Source: Rhodococcoides kyotonense (lineage in GTDB: Bacteria > Actinomycetota > Actinomycetes > Mycobacteriales > Mycobacteriaceae). Taken from it: a DNA stretch of 64,000 nucleotides. A program made the position numbers and the translations under genes. Positions 8,911-17,190 of this stretch are shown piece by piece. The number at the start of each line of letters is the position of its first letter. The first letter of the stretch is position 1. The notes beneath the pieces were generated by a model. The model was not told the origin of the DNA. It made no database searches and saw nothing but the letters and a program-made list of their open reading frames with translations. The DNA lies in NCBI RefSeq assembly GCF_001645385.1, contig NZ_LVHI01000002.1, positions 83,202 through 147,201 on the forward strand, read 5' to 3'.

Positions 8911-8924
8911 AACTGAATTCTGTT
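8911..8924. promoter_or_regulatory. Candidate operator AACTGAATTCTGTT before the EthD-MBL pair
   Basis: A 14-bp inverted repeat with one mismatched arm position, 9 nt upstream of the EthD start codon. It matches the perfect-arm site at 1820 in 11 of 14 positions, and at that position it would block transcription of the EthD-MBL unit when bound. The link to the TetR repressor encoded directly upstream is inferred. Confidence 0.45.
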
Positions 8925-8971
8925 CGTTTTGGCTGGGCGGGAAGGGCCCGTGAGCCCAACTCCGACGAGAT

Positions 8972-9607
8972 CTACTCTCGGACGACTCGCATCACGGCAT
9001 CGGTGACGAATTCGGCGATCTCGTCGATCGAGAGCTTGCCGTCCGGTCGGTACCAACGCCACACGCTGATGATCAACGCCAGCACGAGGCGTGCCTGCAT
9101 CGTCGGGTCCGACTTGGTGAATTCGCGCGATTCGATGCCGCGCGCGATCAGTGACGTCCAGTTGATTTCGATCTGGTGCACCAGATCACGGCACTGCAGT
9201 CGCTCGGCTTCTTCTTTCGCCGACTGACGCTCGGTGGCGAGCAAATCCATGTGGCTCTGCAGGATTCGCCGTTGCAACGCATCGGTCGGAGTGGCTGCGA
9301 GCGACGCGGTGACCGCTGCGCGCAACGCCTCCTCCGGATCGGAGATGTCCTCCGTCGCTGAGCTGAATCGTTCGACGGAGTCGGCCAGTTCGAGCCGCAT
9401 GATGGTGAGCAGGCAATGGCCCTTGGACTCGAAGTAGTGGTACAGCGCGGTCTGTCCTATGCCGACCTCGTCGGCGATGGACGCCCACTTGGTGTGCTCG
9501 TAACCCACTTTGCCGAAATGGTCGATGGCTGCGGACAAGATGCGGGTTCGCTTGGATCGTGGACTCTCGCGACGAACGCCGGTTCCTACGGTCATTGGTG
9601 TCCCCAC
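8972..9607 (-). CDS. TetR-family transcriptional regulator
   Basis: A 211-residue regulator. The N-terminal helix-turn-helix spans about residues 20-65, with ASIADEVGIGQTALYHYFES as the recognition part; the rest is an all-helical ligand domain typical of TetR. The start is GTG at 9607; an in-frame ATG at 9595 is the alternative. It is the last gene of the twelve-gene catabolic operon, 29 nt after the acyl-CoA ligase. Being co-transcribed with ligase and dehydrogenases, it is the best candidate to sense a CoA ester or free acid and to bind the repeated sites at 1820, 8911, 19566 and 20797-20871. Autoregulation would follow from operon membership. Confidence 0.88.
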   Translation of the reverse strand: MGTPMTVGTGVRRESPRSKRTRILSAAIDHFGKVGYEHTKWASIADEVGIGQTALYHYFESKGHCLLTIMRLELADSVERFSSATEDISDPEEALRAAVTASLAATPTDALQRRILQSHMDLLATERQSAKEEAERLQCRDLVHQIEINWTSLIARGIESREFTKSDPTMQARLVLALIISVWRWYRPDGKLSIDEIAEFVTDAVMRVVRE

Positions 9608-9636
9608 TGTCGATGCGTGTACAGATTCAGTCGAGT

Positions 9637-11154
9637 CTACAGTTTTCGATCTGAATTCGAGTCAGTTAGTGTCGCCAACTTGCGGGCGAGCTCGGTCGCG
9701 TCGGGCCGAGACAACTTTCCGACGCGATTCTGCGGCAGGTCGTCGACCGTGAACACGTATTCCGGCCACTTGAACTTCGGGAAGTCGGTGGCAGCGAGAC
9801 GAGAAGTGACATCGCTCAATGTCATTGCGTCGCCGCCCGTGACGATGAGCGCTGCTGCTCGTTCGCCGAGCAGGTCGTCGGGAACAGGCACGACACAGAC
9901 CTGGACGACGGAATCGAGTGCCGCGAGTGCAGACTCCATCTCGTTGATGTCGATGTTCCGTCCACCACGAATGATGATCTGCTTCTGCCTGCCCATGACG
10001 CGAATCGAGCCGTCGTCGAAGACCTCGACCAGATCGCCGGTGGGCAGGTATCCGTCGGGTGTTAGTTGCGGTGGAACCGGTTTGCCCTCACGCGCGTAGC
10101 CGACGTAGAGCGACGGGCCCGTGACCTGAGCTTCACCGATCTCGCCGGGAGGAAGGGGAGCGCCGGCCGAGTCGACGGCGCGGACGGTCGTGCCAGGGAA
10201 CGGACGGCCGTCGCGACCGAGACGGATCGACGGCGGATCGTCCAGCGCAGGCGTCGTGTGACCGAGGCATTCCGACATACCGAACACGCGGAGGAACGTC
10301 GTGTTCAGCCACTGCTCGGCCTCGCCGAGAGCACGTTCGTTCATCGGGCCGCCGCCGACGGTCATGGCGCGCATCGGCGTCAACGCGCCCTTCGAGTCGG
10401 GTGCGACGGACAGTTGCAGCGCCATCGTCGGCACCAACATCGTCCACGCCACCTGGTGATCGTTCACTGCTTCGAGCGCTCCGGCGGGGGACCATCGGCC
10501 GATCGAAACCATCCGTCCACCCAGCAGGGCGGGGAGGTACATGCCGAAACAGTACGCGGCGACGGACGACAGAGGGACGAACGCGCCGATCGCCTCACCC
10601 GGCTTCAGCCCTACTGCATCGATGGTGCTGGTGCAGGCATAGCGAATGGCATCCTCGGACTGGACGACACACTTGGGTCGTCCGGTCGACCCGGATGTCA
10701 TGGCGATCGCCGCGCCACCGTTCCACCGTTCGACGCCTCTGAACGGACGCCCCGTCGACCTCAGCGAATGCGCAGCGAACGCGGTGTTCGACACGGGGAA
10801 CAGCTCGTCGGTAACGCCCCAGTGCGACAACGAATCCGGGTCCCCGACGACGATATCCGGGGCGATGTCCTCCAGCGCCAGGTGGAATTCGGATTCGGTC
10901 GCGTGCGGGCTGAACACTGCGACGACGCCGCCGCGCAATCCGACGGCCAGTGCGGTGGCGACGGTGCGCCACGTGTTGTCCGCTTGAATCAACGCAGTCG
11001 GTGCGCCGACGTCGATGGCGGAGATGGCGTCGGCCAAGACTTGCGCGGCCGCGACGACCTTTCCGATCGTGTGACTACCCGACTCGTCGACCACGGCGAC
11101 GTCGTCGGGTGAGTGCTGAGCACGGGACACCATCTGTTCTGCAAGCCATTTCAC
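9637..11154 (-). CDS. AMP-forming acyl-CoA ligase
   Basis: A 505-residue adenylate-forming enzyme that should activate a carboxylic acid to its CoA thioester via an acyl-AMP. Seen motifs: the phosphate loop TSGSTGRPK, the aromatic-Gly motif near FGMSECLGH, YLPTGDLVE with the ribose-binding Asp, the hinge GRQKQIIIRGGRNI, and the C-terminal catalytic Lys in RVGKLSRP. Length matches medium or aryl-CoA ligases of class I. GTG start; the first bases overlap the stop of the alcohol dehydrogenase gene (GTGA). In this operon it would perform the entry step that commits the substrate to the beta-oxidation enzymes. The chemical nature of the acid is not evident. Confidence 0.9.
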   Translation of the reverse strand: MKWLAEQMVSRAQHSPDDVAVVDESGSHTIGKVVAAAQVLADAISAIDVGAPTALIQADNTWRTVATALAVGLRGGVVAVFSPHATESEFHLALEDIAPDIVVGDPDSLSHWGVTDELFPVSNTAFAAHSLRSTGRPFRGVERWNGGAAIAMTSGSTGRPKCVVQSEDAIRYACTSTIDAVGLKPGEAIGAFVPLSSVAAYCFGMYLPALLGGRMVSIGRWSPAGALEAVNDHQVAWTMLVPTMALQLSVAPDSKGALTPMRAMTVGGGPMNERALGEAEQWLNTTFLRVFGMSECLGHTTPALDDPPSIRLGRDGRPFPGTTVRAVDSAGAPLPPGEIGEAQVTGPSLYVGYAREGKPVPPQLTPDGYLPTGDLVEVFDDGSIRVMGRQKQIIIRGGRNIDINEMESALAALDSVVQVCVVPVPDDLLGERAAALIVTGGDAMTLSDVTSRLAATDFPKFKWPEYVFTVDDLPQNRVGKLSRPDATELARKLATLTDSNSDRKL

Positions 11155-12227
11155 GGTCGTGTCTCTTCTCTCCGTCGCGATACGTTCATGTCGATCACCG
11201 CGCGGCCGGTGATGGACCCCGCGCGTAGTTGCTGGTAGGCGTCGAGGGTGTCGGTGAACGGGAAGGTGGTGACCTCAGCGTGCAGGGCCCCGTCCTGTGC
11301 GAGTGCTACGACGGCACGTAGATCGTCGCGATTTCCCCAGAACGGCGCGCTCACATGCCATCCCGCAGCCATACCGAGATCCTTTCCGACGGTCAGCCGG
11401 CCGCCCGCGCTGCCCACGACGACGAGTCGTCCACCGGGCGTGAGTACTTCCGCACCTGCGTCGACCGTGCCGGGAGCGCCGACGAAATCGAGCACGAGAT
11501 CGACCCCGCCGAGATCGGTAATGCTTCGCTTGGCGTCGGCAAAGCTTTCGTGACATTCGTGCGCGCCGGAATAGACAGCGAGAGAATGCGTTTCGACGCG
11601 CGTCTCGATCGCCAGTATCCGGCCCGCTCCGAACGATCGCAGAATCTGAACCGCCAAGTGCCCGAGCCCGCCGACCCCCACGACCACGACGACGCTGCGG
11701 CTGTCGATCACGTCGGCGTTGGTCCGGATGGCGTGATAGGCGGTGAGTGCCGCGTCGGCAAGCGGTGCTGCCGTGATCGGGTCGAGTGAGCCGGTGGGGA
11801 CGAGAACATCGGCCGACGGAACGACCATCAGTTCTGCCAGCCCGCCACCGTGGCCGAGTCCGTTGCCGATCGGCACGAGCCGCCCGTCCGACGACGGCGT
11901 CAGTGTCAGGCAGTAGTTCTGCTTGCCGCGCAGACACTGTCGACACGTGCCGCATCCCCACAGACCGTGCACGACGACCGACTGCCCGATCCACGAACTG
12001 TCTGCCATCGGACCTGCTGCGACGACGGTTCCCGCCACCTCGTGTCCCAGTGTGAGTGGCAGCGGGTACGCGAACCGAGCGGCGGACGAATCCATGACGT
12101 GCAGATCGGACCGGCACAGTCCGGCCGCGTCCACACGCAGGACGAGCTGTTCGTCGGTCGGTTCGGGGTCGGGGATGTCGCGGAACTCGGGCGGCGCACC
12201 CCACTCGGTGAGCTGGACGGCCAGCAT
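11151..12227 (-). CDS. Zinc-dependent alcohol dehydrogenase (MDR family)
   Basis: A 358-residue medium-chain dehydrogenase. The catalytic zinc site is marked by GLCRSDLH and GHEVAG, the structural zinc site by four Cys in CGTCRQCLRGKQNYC, and NAD binding by VGVGGLGHLAVQ. It should oxidise an alcohol to an aldehyde or ketone with NAD+. The ATG at 12227 shares a base with the preceding SDR stop (TGATG); the reading frame runs further upstream but only through that SDR in another frame. The stop overlaps the ligase start. The order SDR-ADH-ligase suggests stepwise alcohol-aldehyde-acid-CoA conversion, although no aldehyde dehydrogenase is present. Confidence 0.9.
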   Translation of the reverse strand: MLAVQLTEWGAPPEFRDIPDPEPTDEQLVLRVDAAGLCRSDLHVMDSSAARFAYPLPLTLGHEVAGTVVAAGPMADSSWIGQSVVVHGLWGCGTCRQCLRGKQNYCLTLTPSSDGRLVPIGNGLGHGGGLAELMVVPSADVLVPTGSLDPITAAPLADAALTAYHAIRTNADVIDSRSVVVVVGVGGLGHLAVQILRSFGAGRILAIETRVETHSLAVYSGAHECHESFADAKRSITDLGGVDLVLDFVGAPGTVDAGAEVLTPGGRLVVVGSAGGRLTVGKDLGMAAGWHVSAPFWGNRDDLRAVVALAQDGALHAEVTTFPFTDTLDAYQQLRAGSITGRAVIDMNVSRRREETRP

Positions 12228-12982
12228 CAGCGGGCCGTCCAGCCGCCGTCGACGATCAGGGTCTGTCCCGTCATGTAGGACGACGCGTCGGAGGCCAGGA
12301 ACAGCACGGCGCCGTCGATCTCTCCGTCGGCGCCGCCGCGTCCGAGCATCGTGTTGCGTCGAACCCAGCCGGCCGACTTGTCGTTGGTGAACAACCCGTC
12401 GGTCATCTCCGTATCGAACCATCCCGGCACCACGGCGTTCACCCGGATCCCACGTCGACCCCACTGACCGGCGAGTTCGCGGGTCAAACCGAGCGTCCCC
12501 GCCTTGGATGCGGCATAGCTCGCTCCTCCGATCGGGGCTGTCGACACCAGACCGATGACCGAGGAGATGTTGACGAACGACGCTGTCGCGCCCGGCGGGA
12601 TCTTGCCTGCTGCGTAGGTTGCGAGGTGGAAACCGGCGACCAGGTTGACGTCGAGAATCGACTGGAACCCATCGAGCGTTTCGTCCTCGGCGTTGGGCAG
12701 ACCGGGCTTGCCTGCATTGTTGACCAGGACGTCGAGACGCCCCGACTGTTCGAAGCAGCGATCGACGAGCGCGCGCCGGTCCGAGTCGACGGTGACGTCG
12801 CACTGCACCGGGACGATGCTCGGCACCTCGGCGGCGAGGGCTTCGAGGCGATCGAGGCGTCGGGCCGCCGCATACACGGTTGCGCCCGCAGTAGCGAGGG
12901 TGCGAGCGAACCCGAGACCCAGGCCCGACGACGCGCCCGTGACGATGGCGACGCGGTTCGAGAGCCCGAACATGGTGTCCAT
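12227..12982 (-). CDS. SDR-family oxidoreductase
   Basis: A 251-residue classical SDR: TGASSGLGLG, VNNAGKPG, VNISSVIGL, YAASKAG and a C-terminal TLIVDGGW. ATG 12982 is the first start that gives the standard short N-terminus before the Rossmann strand VAIVTG; upstream frame continuation only mirrors the neighbouring SDR gene. It lies 26 nt after the SDR at 13009-13767, which it resembles in layout, so the operon has two consecutive alcohol/ketone oxidoreductases of possibly different stereochemistry. Substrate unknown. Confidence 0.88.
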   Translation of the reverse strand: MDTMFGLSNRVAIVTGASSGLGLGFARTLATAGATVYAAARRLDRLEALAAEVPSIVPVQCDVTVDSDRRALVDRCFEQSGRLDVLVNNAGKPGLPNAEDETLDGFQSILDVNLVAGFHLATYAAGKIPPGATASFVNISSVIGLVSTAPIGGASYAASKAGTLGLTRELAGQWGRRGIRVNAVVPGWFDTEMTDGLFTNDKSAGWVRRNTMLGRGGADGEIDGAVLFLASDASSYMTGQTLIVDGGWTAR

Positions 12983-13008
12983 CAGAACAGTTCCTTCGTT
13001 TCGCAGAA

Positions 13009-13767
13009 TCAGTACACCGCAGTGCGGCCGCCGTCGACCGGGATGAGCGCGCCGGTGGTGTATCCGGCGGCGTCGGACGCGAGATGGGTGACGAGCCCGG
13101 CGATCTCGTAGGGTCTGCCGAGCCTGCCTGCGGGCAGACGATCGACGATCTTGCCGATGAACTCGTCGTCCCAGTTCTCCGACATGTCGGTGGCGAACCC
13201 GCCGGGCATGATGCAGTTGACGCGCACGGTCGGCGCGTACTCTTGCGCGAACGCCCTTGTCAGCGCGTTGAGTCCGTTCTTCGCCGCGGCATACATCGCC
13301 TCCGGTGGGCTCGGTCGCTCGGCGCCGATGCTCGAGATGTTCACGATGGAACCGCCACCCGCGGTCGCCATACGTTCTCCGGCCACGGCCATCAGCCTGA
13401 ACGGGCCCTTGAGGTTGACCTCGATCGTTTTGTCCCACAGGCTTTCCGTCACCGACGCGAGATTCTCGGCGAGGGGAGCGATCCCGGCGTTGTTGACGAC
13501 GATGTCGAGGCTGCCGAATCGCGTGATGATGTCGTCGACGGCAGGTTCGATTGTCTCCCAGTGCCCTATGTGCAGCGCGTAGGGGTGTGCGGTGCCGGGG
13601 CCCGTGTCGCCCAGCGCCGCCACCGCCGCCTCACAGGCGTCGAGCTTGCGGCTCGAGACGACGACGGTTGCGCCCGCGTCACGCAGACCTCGCGCGATGG
13701 CGAGTCCCAGTCCACGGCTCGCGCCGGTCACGAGTGCTACCTTGCCTGCCAATGTCGATGTGCTCAT
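13009..13767 (-). CDS. SDR-family oxidoreductase
   Basis: A 252-residue SDR with TGASRGLGLA, VNNAGIAP, VNISSIGAE, YAAAKNG and GALIPVDGGR. The ATG overlaps the stop of the upstream acyl-CoA dehydrogenase gene as ATGA, so translation is likely coupled. In the levulinate pathway of Pseudomonas putida an SDR (LvaD) works beside an APH-type kinase and an acyl-CoA dehydrogenase; the same three protein types occur here next to each other, which makes a keto/hydroxyacyl-CoA reductase role a reasonable hypothesis for this gene. Confidence 0.88.
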   Translation of the reverse strand: MSTSTLAGKVALVTGASRGLGLAIARGLRDAGATVVVSSRKLDACEAAVAALGDTGPGTAHPYALHIGHWETIEPAVDDIITRFGSLDIVVNNAGIAPLAENLASVTESLWDKTIEVNLKGPFRLMAVAGERMATAGGGSIVNISSIGAERPSPPEAMYAAAKNGLNALTRAFAQEYAPTVRVNCIMPGGFATDMSENWDDEFIGKIVDRLPAGRLGRPYEIAGLVTHLASDAAGYTTGALIPVDGGRTAVY

Positions 13768-14966
13768 GCGTATTTCTTCACTTCGAGTCGGGCGATGGTT
13801 CGCAAGTGGACTTCGTTCGGGCCGTCGGCGATCTGCAGCGCACGTGTGATGGCATAGAGTCGCGCGAGGATCGTGTCGTTGCTGACGCCGGCAGCGCCGT
13901 GCACCTGCACCGCACGATCGACGACGGTGTGCGCGACCTCCATAGCCGCGACCTTGATGGCTGCGACTTCCGAACGCGCCGAGGCATTTCCACGCGTGTC
14001 CATCAGCCAGGCGGATTTCAGGACCAGCAAACGGATCTGATCGATCTCGACGCGGCTGCGCGCGATCCACTCGCGCACGACGCCGCGATCCGTAAGGGGC
14101 CCACCGAACGCGTGACGTTCGGTGGCGCGACGGCACATCATTTCCAGTGCGCGCTCGGCCATTCCGATCGCACGCATCGCGTAGTGCATGCGACCGGGGC
14201 CTAATCGTCCCTGTGCGATCGCGAATCCGTCGCCCTCGGCACCGAGCATGTTCGACGCGGGCACCCGCACGTCGGTGAACTGCACCTCGCCGTGGCCGAG
14301 GCGATCCTGGAATCCGAACATCGGAAGATCGCGCAGCACCTCGATGCCGGGGGTGTCCGTCGGTACCAGGATCATGCTCTGCTGGCGATAGGTCGGCCCT
14401 TCGGGATCGGACTTGCCCATGAAGATCATCAGTTTGCAGTCCGGGTCGAGAACACCCGAGGTGTACCACTTGCGTCCGTTGATCACGTAGTCGTCGCCGT
14501 CGCGCCGAATCGTCGACGTGATGTTGGTGGCGTCGGAACTTGCGACGTCCGGCTCGGTCATCGCAAATGCCGACCGAATACTGCAGCCCAGCAACGGCTT
14601 CAGCCACTGTTGCTTCTGCTCGTCGGTGCCGTACATGGCGAGGATCTCCATGTTGCCGGTGTCCGGGGCCGAACAGTTGATCGCTTCGTTGCCGATGATC
14701 GAGCGTCCGACGATCTCGGCGAGTGGCGCGTACTCGAGGTTCGTCAGCCCTGCGCCGAGCCCGTCGTGCGTCATGAACAAGTTCCAGAGCCCGAGTTCGC
14801 GTGCGCGAGACTGCAGATCGCGCATGATCTGCGGTTGCTCATGCGGGTTGTCGTTCGCGGCGATCTGCTCGTCGTACACCTTCTCGGCCGGGTAGACGTA
14901 ATCGTTCATGAAGGATTCGAGCGTGCCGATCAGTTCCTCGGTGCGCGCGGAGTAGGAGAAGTCCAC
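13764..14966 (-). CDS. Acyl-CoA dehydrogenase, ACAD10/11-like
   Basis: A 400-residue flavoprotein of the acyl-CoA dehydrogenase family. It has the FAD/substrate motif AFAMTEPDVASSDATNI, the KWYTSG strand, and near the C-terminus IADGPNEVHL where ordinary family members have the YEGT segment with the catalytic Glu. An ADGP-D/N-EVH sequence is typical of the ACAD10/11 branch. In animals that branch is fused to an aminoglycoside-phosphotransferase-like kinase; here the kinase is the neighbouring gene, 30 nt away. The branch is known to turn 4-phosphohydroxyacyl-CoA into enoyl-CoA. That activity is inferred here from sequence and context only. Confidence 0.88.
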   Translation of the reverse strand: MDFSYSARTEELIGTLESFMNDYVYPAEKVYDEQIAANDNPHEQPQIMRDLQSRARELGLWNLFMTHDGLGAGLTNLEYAPLAEIVGRSIIGNEAINCSAPDTGNMEILAMYGTDEQKQQWLKPLLGCSIRSAFAMTEPDVASSDATNITSTIRRDGDDYVINGRKWYTSGVLDPDCKLMIFMGKSDPEGPTYRQQSMILVPTDTPGIEVLRDLPMFGFQDRLGHGEVQFTDVRVPASNMLGAEGDGFAIAQGRLGPGRMHYAMRAIGMAERALEMMCRRATERHAFGGPLTDRGVVREWIARSRVEIDQIRLLVLKSAWLMDTRGNASARSEVAAIKVAAMEVAHTVVDRAVQVHGAAGVSNDTILARLYAITRALQIADGPNEVHLRTIARLEVKKYA

Positions 14967-14996
14967 TTGTCTTCGCTCCTGTCGTAGGTGGGGTCG

Positions 14997-15953
14997 TCAG
15001 CGTCGGAGGAGCGCAGTGCCGGTCTCGATCAACCGGTCGATGGTGGCGGGCAGCTTCTCCTGGTCGGGGTCGATATGACGGCCTTCGCGGTGCCGGCGCA
15101 GGTTGTGTCCCATGATCGCTGCCATCTTGAGCCGTCCGAGTGCGTCGAACCACGTCATGTCCGGCAGTTGTCGTCCGTGGCCGATGTACGCGGAGATCAG
15201 TTCGTCGGTGCTCGGCAGGCCGGGAACCTCGCGTCCGACGCCTGGAAAGTTCGTACCGTCGGCGAACACGAGGAACCAGCCGAGTTCGACACGTGGGTCG
15301 CCGACGCTCCAGATCTCCCAGTCGATCAACGCCGCAGGATCGTCACCGTCGGACAGGATGTTCCCGAGGCGGTAGTCGCCGTGCACGAGAACGGGATCGA
15401 TGGGATCCGGGATGTCGGTCCGTAGTAAGTTCAGCAAGTTGTCGCCGCCGGCCACCAGTTCGGGTGGTACTGCACCCAGCGTGCGAGCCCAGCGATCGAG
15501 TTCGTCGGATGGGGACAGCGGGTCTTCTGCTCCAGGAACCGTGCCGATGTCGACGGCGTGCAAGCGGGGAAGTACCTCTGCAGCGCGGAGCATCCGGCGC
15601 GCTGCGACAGCGGGATCCACGGCAGGATCGTCGAGGACCGGTTCCAGAGATTCGCCTTGCACCAATTCCATTGCGAACCACGCCGGTTCGGTCCTGTCGA
15701 TCGCCACGATCCGTGGAACGGGAACGTCGGTGTCCGCCAGCGCGGTCAGTATCGCCGCTTGTCTGAGCATGTCGTGACGGCCGATCGAACGTTGGCCGTC
15801 CGGAACGGCCTTGACGACGATGTCGCCGTCCGACGTGTGTGCTCGATACGTCAGCCCCGAATGGCCACCGGGCAACGTCTCGAAGTCGGCGACGGTGACA
15901 CCACGTTCGGCCAAAGTCGCGGCGACGCGGGATTCTAGCGTGGATTCCGTCAT
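14997..15953 (-). CDS. APH-family phosphotransferase (possible hydroxyacyl-CoA kinase)
   Basis: A 318-residue protein kinase-like fold of the aminoglycoside phosphotransferase (APH) family. Visible are the ATP-binding Lys in DIVVKAVPDG, the catalytic loop VHGDYRLGN (HGD-x5-N) and the metal-binding Asp in ALIDWEIWSVGDP. Homologues in the ACAD10/11 and LvaA group phosphorylate the 4-hydroxyl of hydroxyacyl-CoAs, not antibiotics. The ATG overlaps the stop of the upstream acyl-CoA dehydrogenase as ATGA and the ACAD10/11-like gene follows. Antibiotic resistance is unlikely in this operon. The exact substrate is unknown. Confidence 0.85.
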   Translation of the reverse strand: MTESTLESRVAATLAERGVTVADFETLPGGHSGLTYRAHTSDGDIVVKAVPDGQRSIGRHDMLRQAAILTALADTDVPVPRIVAIDRTEPAWFAMELVQGESLEPVLDDPAVDPAVAARRMLRAAEVLPRLHAVDIGTVPGAEDPLSPSDELDRWARTLGAVPPELVAGGDNLLNLLRTDIPDPIDPVLVHGDYRLGNILSDGDDPAALIDWEIWSVGDPRVELGWFLVFADGTNFPGVGREVPGLPSTDELISAYIGHGRQLPDMTWFDALGRLKMAAIMGHNLRRHREGRHIDPDQEKLPATIDRLIETGTALLRR

Positions 15954-17158
15954 GGCCTGGGCTCCCGGGGTAGGCCGAGGACGCGCTCGGCGATGATGTT
16001 GTGCTGAATCTCGTCCGTACCGCCGGCAATCCGGTAACCCGGAGCTCCCAGGAGATGCTCTGCCCACGCGAACGTTCCCCACCTCGCTGAATCGGACGTC
16101 ACGTCCGAGCCGAGGAGCAATCGAACGACGTCGGACGTCCTGGCCATCGTGTCGGTGGCCAGCAGTTTTCCGAGCGATGCCTCCGGCCCGGGATCGTTCC
16201 CTGCGACCACCGCTCCCGCGACGCGCATGTTCGCTATCCGTTGCACATAGCTGCGCGTGATCAGGTCGGCGACGGCGTCGCGTTCGATCTCCGTCGGTGG
16301 GCGTCCGAGATTCCTGGCCAACTCCACTGCCTGGTCGGCGTTCGCGAGTCCGAGGTTGCCGCCGTCGAGTCGTTCGGCGGCCAACACCGTGAGCGCCACC
16401 TGCCAGCCCTTGCCGACGGGCCCGAGTCGGTACGAGTCGTCGAGCTCGACGCCCTCGAGGTACACCTCGTTGAACGAGGATCCGCCGGTCATCTGCCGGA
16501 TCGGTGTCACCGTGACGCCGGGTGCATCCATAGGAACCAGGAACATGGTCAGACCGGCATGCTTCGCGACGCTGGTGTCGGTGCGGCACAACGCGACCCC
16601 GAAGTCCGCGACGCGCGCCCCCGATGTCCACACCTTGTGGCCGTCGATCGTCCAGCCACCGTCGTCGGCTTGCGTGGCCCTGGTACGCACCGCGGCCAGG
16701 TCCGAACCGGCCTCGGTCTCGGAGAACAGCTGGCAGGCAATGAGATCGGTACGCAGCATCGCCCGGACGAACGTGGCTTTCTGCTCGTCCGTTCCCCATT
16801 GTTGAACAGTCGGAGCGACCAATTGTTGTGTCACCGAGAACATCTCGGTTCGGCGAGGCACATCGAACGATTCCTCCGCGCGGCGGAAGGCGAGAACGTA
16901 GGACATCGGAAGAGCGCGTCCACCGTATTCGACGGGGGAGTTCAGTGCACCCCAGCCGGCGTCGAATTTCTTTCTCTCGTATCGAGAGATCACGTCGGTA
17001 TGCTCGCGCTCTTGTTCTGCGGTCCAATTCTCGAACACCGCCACCGAATCCGTGCCCTCACCCCACACCGACTCCGTGCGTTGCTGTGCGACCGTGCCCA
17101 GCCATCGGACGGCGTCGGCGGTGAACTCGGCGATGTCCGGAAGCGTCTGTCGTGTCAC
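15950..17158 (-). CDS. Acyl-CoA dehydrogenase (FadE type)
   Basis: A 402-residue acyl-CoA dehydrogenase. The mid-protein motif is QLFSETEAGSDLAAVRT, followed by KVWTSGARVADF; the C-terminus ends with the family signature RIAGGTDEIQ and IIAERVLGLPREPR. The catalytic Glu position of medium-chain enzymes (YEGT) is Gly here (AGGT), so the base may lie elsewhere, as in long-chain and isovaleryl enzymes, or be supplied by a partner subunit. GTG start. It is one of three acyl-CoA dehydrogenase genes in the operon, so a heteromeric enzyme of the kind known from actinobacterial steroid catabolism is possible. Confidence 0.88.
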   Translation of the reverse strand: MTRQTLPDIAEFTADAVRWLGTVAQQRTESVWGEGTDSVAVFENWTAEQEREHTDVISRYERKKFDAGWGALNSPVEYGGRALPMSYVLAFRRAEESFDVPRRTEMFSVTQQLVAPTVQQWGTDEQKATFVRAMLRTDLIACQLFSETEAGSDLAAVRTRATQADDGGWTIDGHKVWTSGARVADFGVALCRTDTSVAKHAGLTMFLVPMDAPGVTVTPIRQMTGGSSFNEVYLEGVELDDSYRLGPVGKGWQVALTVLAAERLDGGNLGLANADQAVELARNLGRPPTEIERDAVADLITRSYVQRIANMRVAGAVVAGNDPGPEASLGKLLATDTMARTSDVVRLLLGSDVTSDSARWGTFAWAEHLLGAPGYRIAGGTDEIQHNIIAERVLGLPREPRP

Positions 17159-17190
17159 TGTTCTGGTCCCTCGTGGTCGAAAGGCATGGC

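Noticed and set aside
14997..15953. Aminoglycoside resistance gene
   Set aside because: APH fold is present but the gene is embedded in a beta-oxidation operon next to an ACAD10/11-like dehydrogenase.
14997..17027. Very long minus frame that could suggest a fusion before the APH-like kinase
   Set aside because: The upstream half is out-of-frame translation of the acyl-CoA dehydrogenase gene; the kinase starts at ATG 15953 with an ATGA overlap.
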